Source: Ruminobacter sp964520475 | GTDB lineage: Bacteria; Pseudomonadota; Gammaproteobacteria; Enterobacterales; Succinivibrionaceae | NCBI GenBank assembly: GCA_964520475.1 | Contig: CAZFNS010000001.1 | Location: 124,001-188,000 of the forward strand | DNA length: 64,000 nt | Direction: 5' to 3' | Part shown: one piece after another, positions 61,149 through 64,000 of the stretch | How positions within the stretch are numbered: position 1 is the stretch's first letter | Layout of the letters: every line of letters begins with the position of its first letter | The notes under the pieces: generated by a model | What the model saw: the letters and a program-made list of their open reading frames with translations, nothing else | Database searches by the model: none | Told to the model about the DNA's origin: nothing | Program-made: the position numbers and the translations under genes

Positions 61149-61178
61149 ATCCCCGGGCCCGGCCCGGGGATTTTTTTT
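61149..61178 (+). terminator. Intrinsic terminator of the CBM48-like gene
   Basis: ATCCCCGGGCC pairs with GGCCCGGGGAT around a very tight loop and is followed by eight T. Confidence 0.92.
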
Positions 61179-61192
61179 GCCCCGCGCGCCCG

Positions 61193-61224
61193 AAAAAAAA
61201 GCGGGGGAGCCGCCGGCTCCCCCG
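61193..61224 (-). terminator. Intrinsic terminator of the rpsP-rimM-trmD-rplS operon
   Basis: On the minus strand CGGGGGAGCC / GGCTCCCCCG with a 3-nt loop is followed by G-C and eight T, 29 bp after the rplS stop. Confidence 0.92.
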
Positions 61225-61253
61225 TTCGTTTGCCTGTTTCGCGCGCGGCGGAA

Positions 61254-61631
61254 CTACTCCCCGGCTTCCGCGGCCGGGGCGGTCTTCGAGACCAGTCTCT
61301 CGGCGATGCGCGCCGCCCTGCCGTTGCGCTCGCGGAGATAGTACAGCTTCGCGCGGCGCACCCGGCCGTGACGGGTGACGGTTATGGAGGAAATGAGCGG
61401 GCTGTGCGTCTGGAACACGCGCTCGACGCCTTCGCCGTTGGAAACCTTCCTGACGGTGAAGGCCGAATTGATGCCGCGGTTGCGCTTGGCGATGACCACG
61501 CCCTCGTAGGCCTGGAGACGCTCTTTTTCGCCTTCGACCACGCGCACCTGCACGCGCACGGTGTCGCCCGGCCTGAATTCCGGAACGTCCGTCCGCATCT
61601 GTTCTTTTTCAATCTGTTCAATTAAGTTCAT
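61254..61631 (-). CDS. rplS: 50S ribosomal protein L19
   Basis: L19 lies at the 30S-50S interface. The start at ATG 61629-61631 gives MNLIEQIEKEQMRTDVPEFR and 125 residues (E. coli 115); the upstream extension of the frame has no Shine-Dalgarno support. Motifs GDTVRVQVRVVEGEKERLQA and RVRRAKLYYLRERNGRAARI are canonical, with a short Ala/Glu-rich tail. It is the last gene of the operon, 54 bp after trmD. Confidence 0.97.
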   Translation of the reverse strand: MNLIEQIEKEQMRTDVPEFRPGDTVRVQVRVVEGEKERLQAYEGVVIAKRNRGINSAFTVRKVSNGEGVERVFQTHSPLISSITVTRHGRVRRAKLYYLRERNGRAARIAERLVSKTAPAAEAGE

Positions 61632-61685
61632 AATAAATTCCCACCTAGAATATACTGATAACTCTCCACTGTTCAACCTTACGAT

Positions 61686-62426
61686 CTACTTGGACTCGCG
61701 TTCACGCAGATAAAGGGCAAGAATTTCTTCCTGCTCGTCAGTCAGAGCTAGGTTATTTAAAATATCCGGCCTTCTTTCGCAGGTCCGGGCCAGAGACTGC
61801 CTCAATCTCCATTTTCTGATCTCCTCGTGGTTTCCGCTCATCAGGACTTCGGGCACCTTCATCCCGTCGATTTCCGCGGGCCGGGTGTACTGCGGGTAAT
61901 CCAGCAGCCCGGCGGCGAACGAATCGGCGCCGGCGCTCAGCTCGTCGCCGAGCACGCCCGGGATCAGCCGGGACGCCGCGTCGATCATCACCATGACCGC
62001 CAGCTCCCCGCCGCTCAGGACGTAATCGCCGACCGACCATTCCTCATCGACGTATTTCTCGATGACTCGCTCGTCGATCCCCTCGTACCGCCCCGCCACG
62101 AAAATCACCTCCTCGCGGGAGGCGAGCTCGGCGCAGCCCCGGTGATCGAACCTGCGCCCCTGGGGCGAGACGTAAATGACCCGCGCCCGCGGCAGCCGCG
62201 CCTTCGCCTCCAGGATGGCGTCCCGGAGGGGCTGAACCGTCATCAGCATGCCCGGCCCGCCGCCGAAAGGACGCTCGTCGACCTTGCGGTGCCTGTCGTG
62301 AGCGAAATCCCTGGGGTTCACGCAGAAAAGGGAAATTATTCCTCTCTTCGCGGCCCGGCCCGTGACGCCGTACACGGTAACGGCCTGAAACATTTCGGGG
62401 AAGAGGGTTACCGCACCTATTCTCAT
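61686..62426 (-). CDS. trmD: tRNA (guanine(37)-N1)-methyltransferase
   Basis: TrmD methylates G37 next to the anticodon and prevents +1 frameshifting. The 246-residue SPOUT enzyme has KVDERPFGGGPGMLM, AGRYEGIDERV for SAM binding in the trefoil knot, and SVGDYVLSGGELA. It lies 32 bp after rimM in the usual rpsP-rimM-trmD-rplS order. Confidence 0.97.
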   Translation of the reverse strand: MRIGAVTLFPEMFQAVTVYGVTGRAAKRGIISLFCVNPRDFAHDRHRKVDERPFGGGPGMLMTVQPLRDAILEAKARLPRARVIYVSPQGRRFDHRGCAELASREEVIFVAGRYEGIDERVIEKYVDEEWSVGDYVLSGGELAVMVMIDAASRLIPGVLGDELSAGADSFAAGLLDYPQYTRPAEIDGMKVPEVLMSGNHEEIRKWRLRQSLARTCERRPDILNNLALTDEQEEILALYLRERESK

Positions 62427-62458
62427 AAACGCTCCGTCCGTTTACCGGATGACCCGCG

Positions 62459-62986
62459 TCAAAAGTCGGGTTCCCAGTCGACCAGTATGACTTTCCTGTC
62501 GAGATCCACCGTTTTGACCACGCCGGTTATGTACGGTATCAGCCTCTCCTTCTTGTCGTACGGATCGTTCTCGGGGGCTTTAACCACCAGCACGTCGTTC
62601 GCGCCGGTTTCCATCATGCTCCCCACCACGCCCAGACGGCAGCCCCCGAGGGTTTCGACGCCGAGACCGATAAGATCGATCCAGCGGTACTCCCCTTCGG
62701 CCAGCCTGGGCAGGGAACTCGGCAGGATGCCGATTTCGCAGCCGGTGAGCTCCCGGACCGTCTCGCGCGCGTCGAATCCTTTGACCCGCGCGACGAATCC
62801 GTCGGCATGCGGCTTATGGTCCGTGATTTCCGCGCCTTCCCACGACCCGCCCGGCTTGCGGTAAAACCAGGGCTTGTAGGCGAAAAGGCTCTCGGGAATC
62901 TCGGTGTAGGATATCACCCGGATAAAGCCCCTGACGCCGAACACGGCGCCGAAGCGGCCCATCACTTCAGGTTCTTCCTTGACCAT
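62459..62986 (-). CDS. rimM: Ribosome maturation factor RimM
   Basis: RimM binds S19 and helps mature the head of the 30S subunit. The 175-residue protein has an N-terminal RimM domain (GRFGAVFGVRGFIRVISYTE) and a C-terminal PRC-barrel (YRWIDLIGLGVETLGGCRLG, then LIPYITGVVKTVDLDRKVIL). It is placed 25 bp after rpsP and before trmD. Confidence 0.95.
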   Translation of the reverse strand: MVKEEPEVMGRFGAVFGVRGFIRVISYTEIPESLFAYKPWFYRKPGGSWEGAEITDHKPHADGFVARVKGFDARETVRELTGCEIGILPSSLPRLAEGEYRWIDLIGLGVETLGGCRLGVVGSMMETGANDVLVVKAPENDPYDKKERLIPYITGVVKTVDLDRKVILVDWEPDF

Positions 62987-63011
62987 AGCGTCGCTTCCCG
63001 GCCGTCCGATC

Positions 63012-63269
63012 CTACTCGGCCGGAGCCGCGCGCGACGCGTCTTTGACGAGCCGCTTCACGCGGTCGGAAAGCTGCGCCCCTTTCCCGACCCAGGCGTTGA
63101 CCTTATCGAGATCCAGGACGAGCTTCTCGGAGGCGCCCCGGGCCACCGGGTTGTAGAACCCGAGGTCCTCGATGTATCTGCCGCTCAGGGCGCGGCGGGA
63201 ATCAGCGACCACGACGTGGTAAAACGGATTCTTCTTCGAACCGCCTCGCTGCAAACGAATAACTACCAT
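63012..63269 (-). CDS. rpsP: 30S ribosomal protein S16
   Basis: S16 is an early assembly protein of the 30S subunit. The 85-residue product starts MVVIRLQRGGSKKNPFYHVV, with DSRRALSGRYIEDLGFYNP in the middle, as in other bacteria. AGAGGA precedes the ATG. It opens the operon; its promoter is at 63338-63365. Confidence 0.97.
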   Translation of the reverse strand: MVVIRLQRGGSKKNPFYHVVVADSRRALSGRYIEDLGFYNPVARGASEKLVLDLDKVNAWVGKGAQLSDRVKRLVKDASRAAPAE

Positions 63270-63337
63270 ATTTTCCTCTTGTCACAGGGTTGATAAACCG
63301 ACAAAACAATTTCGCCGTATACAAAACAGGTTGTAGA

Positions 63338-63365
63338 ATTTTAACGTTTTTTAAAAATAAATCAA
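63338..63365 (-). promoter_or_regulatory. Promoter of the rpsP operon
   Basis: On the minus strand TTGATT (63360-63365), 16 bp and TAAAAT (63338-63343) form a good sigma-70 promoter in an A+T-rich spacer. The leader to rpsP is about 60 nt. Confidence 0.6.
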
Positions 63366-63423
63366 GCAAAATTTGCGCGGGGGCGCGCCCCGCGGGGCTC
63401 CCGCCCTTCCCCGGCGCGGCGGG

Positions 63424-63457
63424 AAAAACAAGGGGGATCCCCTTCCGGGGATCCCCC
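63424..63457 (-). terminator. Intrinsic terminator of ffh
   Basis: On the minus strand GGGGGATCCCC pairs with GGGGATCCCCC (loop GGAA) and is followed by TTGTTTTT. It separates ffh from the rpsP promoter. Confidence 0.88.
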
Positions 63458-63469
63458 GCGCGCGGGTCC

Positions 63470-64000
63470 TCACGGCTTCGGGCGCGGCGGCGGGGGGAAG
63501 CCGCCCGCCGGCATCAGATCTTTGACCAGGTTCAGCATTTTCCGGAGCCCGCCTTTGGCCTGCAGCTTCTTCATCATGTGCTGCAGCTGGGTGAATTCCC
63601 GGACGAGTTTGGTGACCTCGGAGACGTCCACGCCGGCGCCCGCGGCGATTCTCCGCTTCCGGGAGGACTTGATGATTTCCGGGTGCCTTCTTTCCTTCCG
63701 GGTCATGGAATTGATGATGGCCTCCTTCATGTAGATGACCTTGTCGTCCATCTTGCCCTTGACCTCGTCGGGCAGGGAGCCCATGCCGGGCAGCTTGTCC
63801 ACCAGGCTCATCATGCCGCCCATGCTGCGCATCTGCACGATCTGCTCCCGGAAATCGTCGAGATCGAACTCCCGGCCGGACTTGAACTTGTCGGCGAGCT
63901 TCTCGGCGTGCTTCCGGTCGACTTTGCGCTCCATTTCCTCGACGAGGGACAGCACGTCGCCCATGTCCAGGATCCGGCCGGCCATTCTTTCGGGGTGGAA
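63470..64000 (-). CDS. ffh: Signal recognition particle protein Ffh (C-terminal part)
   Basis: The last 176 codons of ffh are present; the NG GTPase domain lies beyond the window. The fragment opens FHPERMAGRILDMGDVLSLV and contains the M domain with its Met-rich signal-binding groove and the 4.5S RNA-binding segment HPEIIKSSRKRRIAAGAGVD. The tail is Pro-rich. The ffh-rpsP-rimM-trmD-rplS order is that of most gammaproteobacteria. An ATG within this part is not the true start. Confidence 0.96.
   Translation of the reverse strand, partial: FHPERMAGRILDMGDVLSLVEEMERKVDRKHAEKLADKFKSGREFDLDDFREQIVQMRSMGGMMSLVDKLPGMGSLPDEVKGKMDDKVIYMKEAIINSMTRKERRHPEIIKSSRKRRIAAGAGVDVSEVTKLVREFTQLQHMMKKLQAKGGLRKMLNLVKDLMPAGGFPPPPRPKP

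Overview
This window is a GC-rich stretch of core chromosome from a gammaproteobacterium. Almost every gene has a close Escherichia coli or Vibrio counterpart: MutH, SecB, SrmB, DarP, SdhE, NfuA, the mreBCD-maf-rng string, and lptD-surA-rsmA-coaE-yacG. An MSHA-type type IV pilus locus lies between ssb and mreB, the place it occupies in Vibrio and its relatives. This points to the Vibrionales/Aeromonadales/Alteromonadales side of the class. ATP-dependent PEP carboxykinase, a glpX-type fructose bisphosphatase and glycogen synthesis genes would suit a succinate-forming Aeromonadales lineage such as Succinivibrionaceae, but that placement is inference. A run of exactly 100 N inside mreC shows that this is a draft assembly or MAG scaffold.

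Layout. 1-8060 (minus): type II secretion operon gspC-D-E-F-G-H-I-J-K, with gspK cut by the window edge. 8181-16917: hslR-hslO, a sigma-54-type amtB, bioH, greB, pckA, nfuA, gpsA and secB; this resembles the E. coli hslO-pckA-greB-bioH-nfuA and secB-gpsA neighbourhoods with genes removed. 17098-28642: a YibN-type rhodanese, gpmI-envC-panZ, glpX, pmbA/darP, a PspE-like rhodanese, tldD, rng, maf and mreD. 28632-30707: mreC (gapped) and mreB. 30948-43689 (minus): MSHA pilus locus mshI-(pilN-like)-J-K-L-M-N-E-G, then a pilin and the pseudopilins mshC, D, O and P. 43690-44318: a 629-bp divergent control region. 44319-50765 (plus): ssb, then lptD-surA-rsmA-coaE-yacG. 50900-54455: glgC-glgA and an unknown membrane protein. 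54460-59779 (minus): rppH-ptsP-thyA-sdhE-srmB. 59943-61129: mutH and a small stand-alone glycogen-binding-domain gene. 61254-64000 (minus): rpsP-rimM-trmD-rplS and the 3' part of ffh.

How the genes work together. pckA, gpmI and glpX supply the gluconeogenic route from oxaloacetate towards hexose phosphate; glgC and glgA turn glucose-1-phosphate into glycogen, and the small CBM48-like protein may bind it. Envelope genes (lptD, surA, envC, mreBCD, secB) serve outer-membrane and cell-wall assembly. The two pilus-like machines, the T2SS and MSHA, would share a prepilin peptidase that lies outside the window.

The points most worth a second look are an EI-Ntr (PtsP) whose phosphorylatable histidine is isoleucine, a sigma-54 promoter on amtB, an intrinsic terminator ending at the greB Shine-Dalgarno, a long repeat-bearing leader before ssb, and unusually cysteine-rich minor pilins. 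I see no tRNA, rRNA, CRISPR array, insertion sequence, prophage or defence island.
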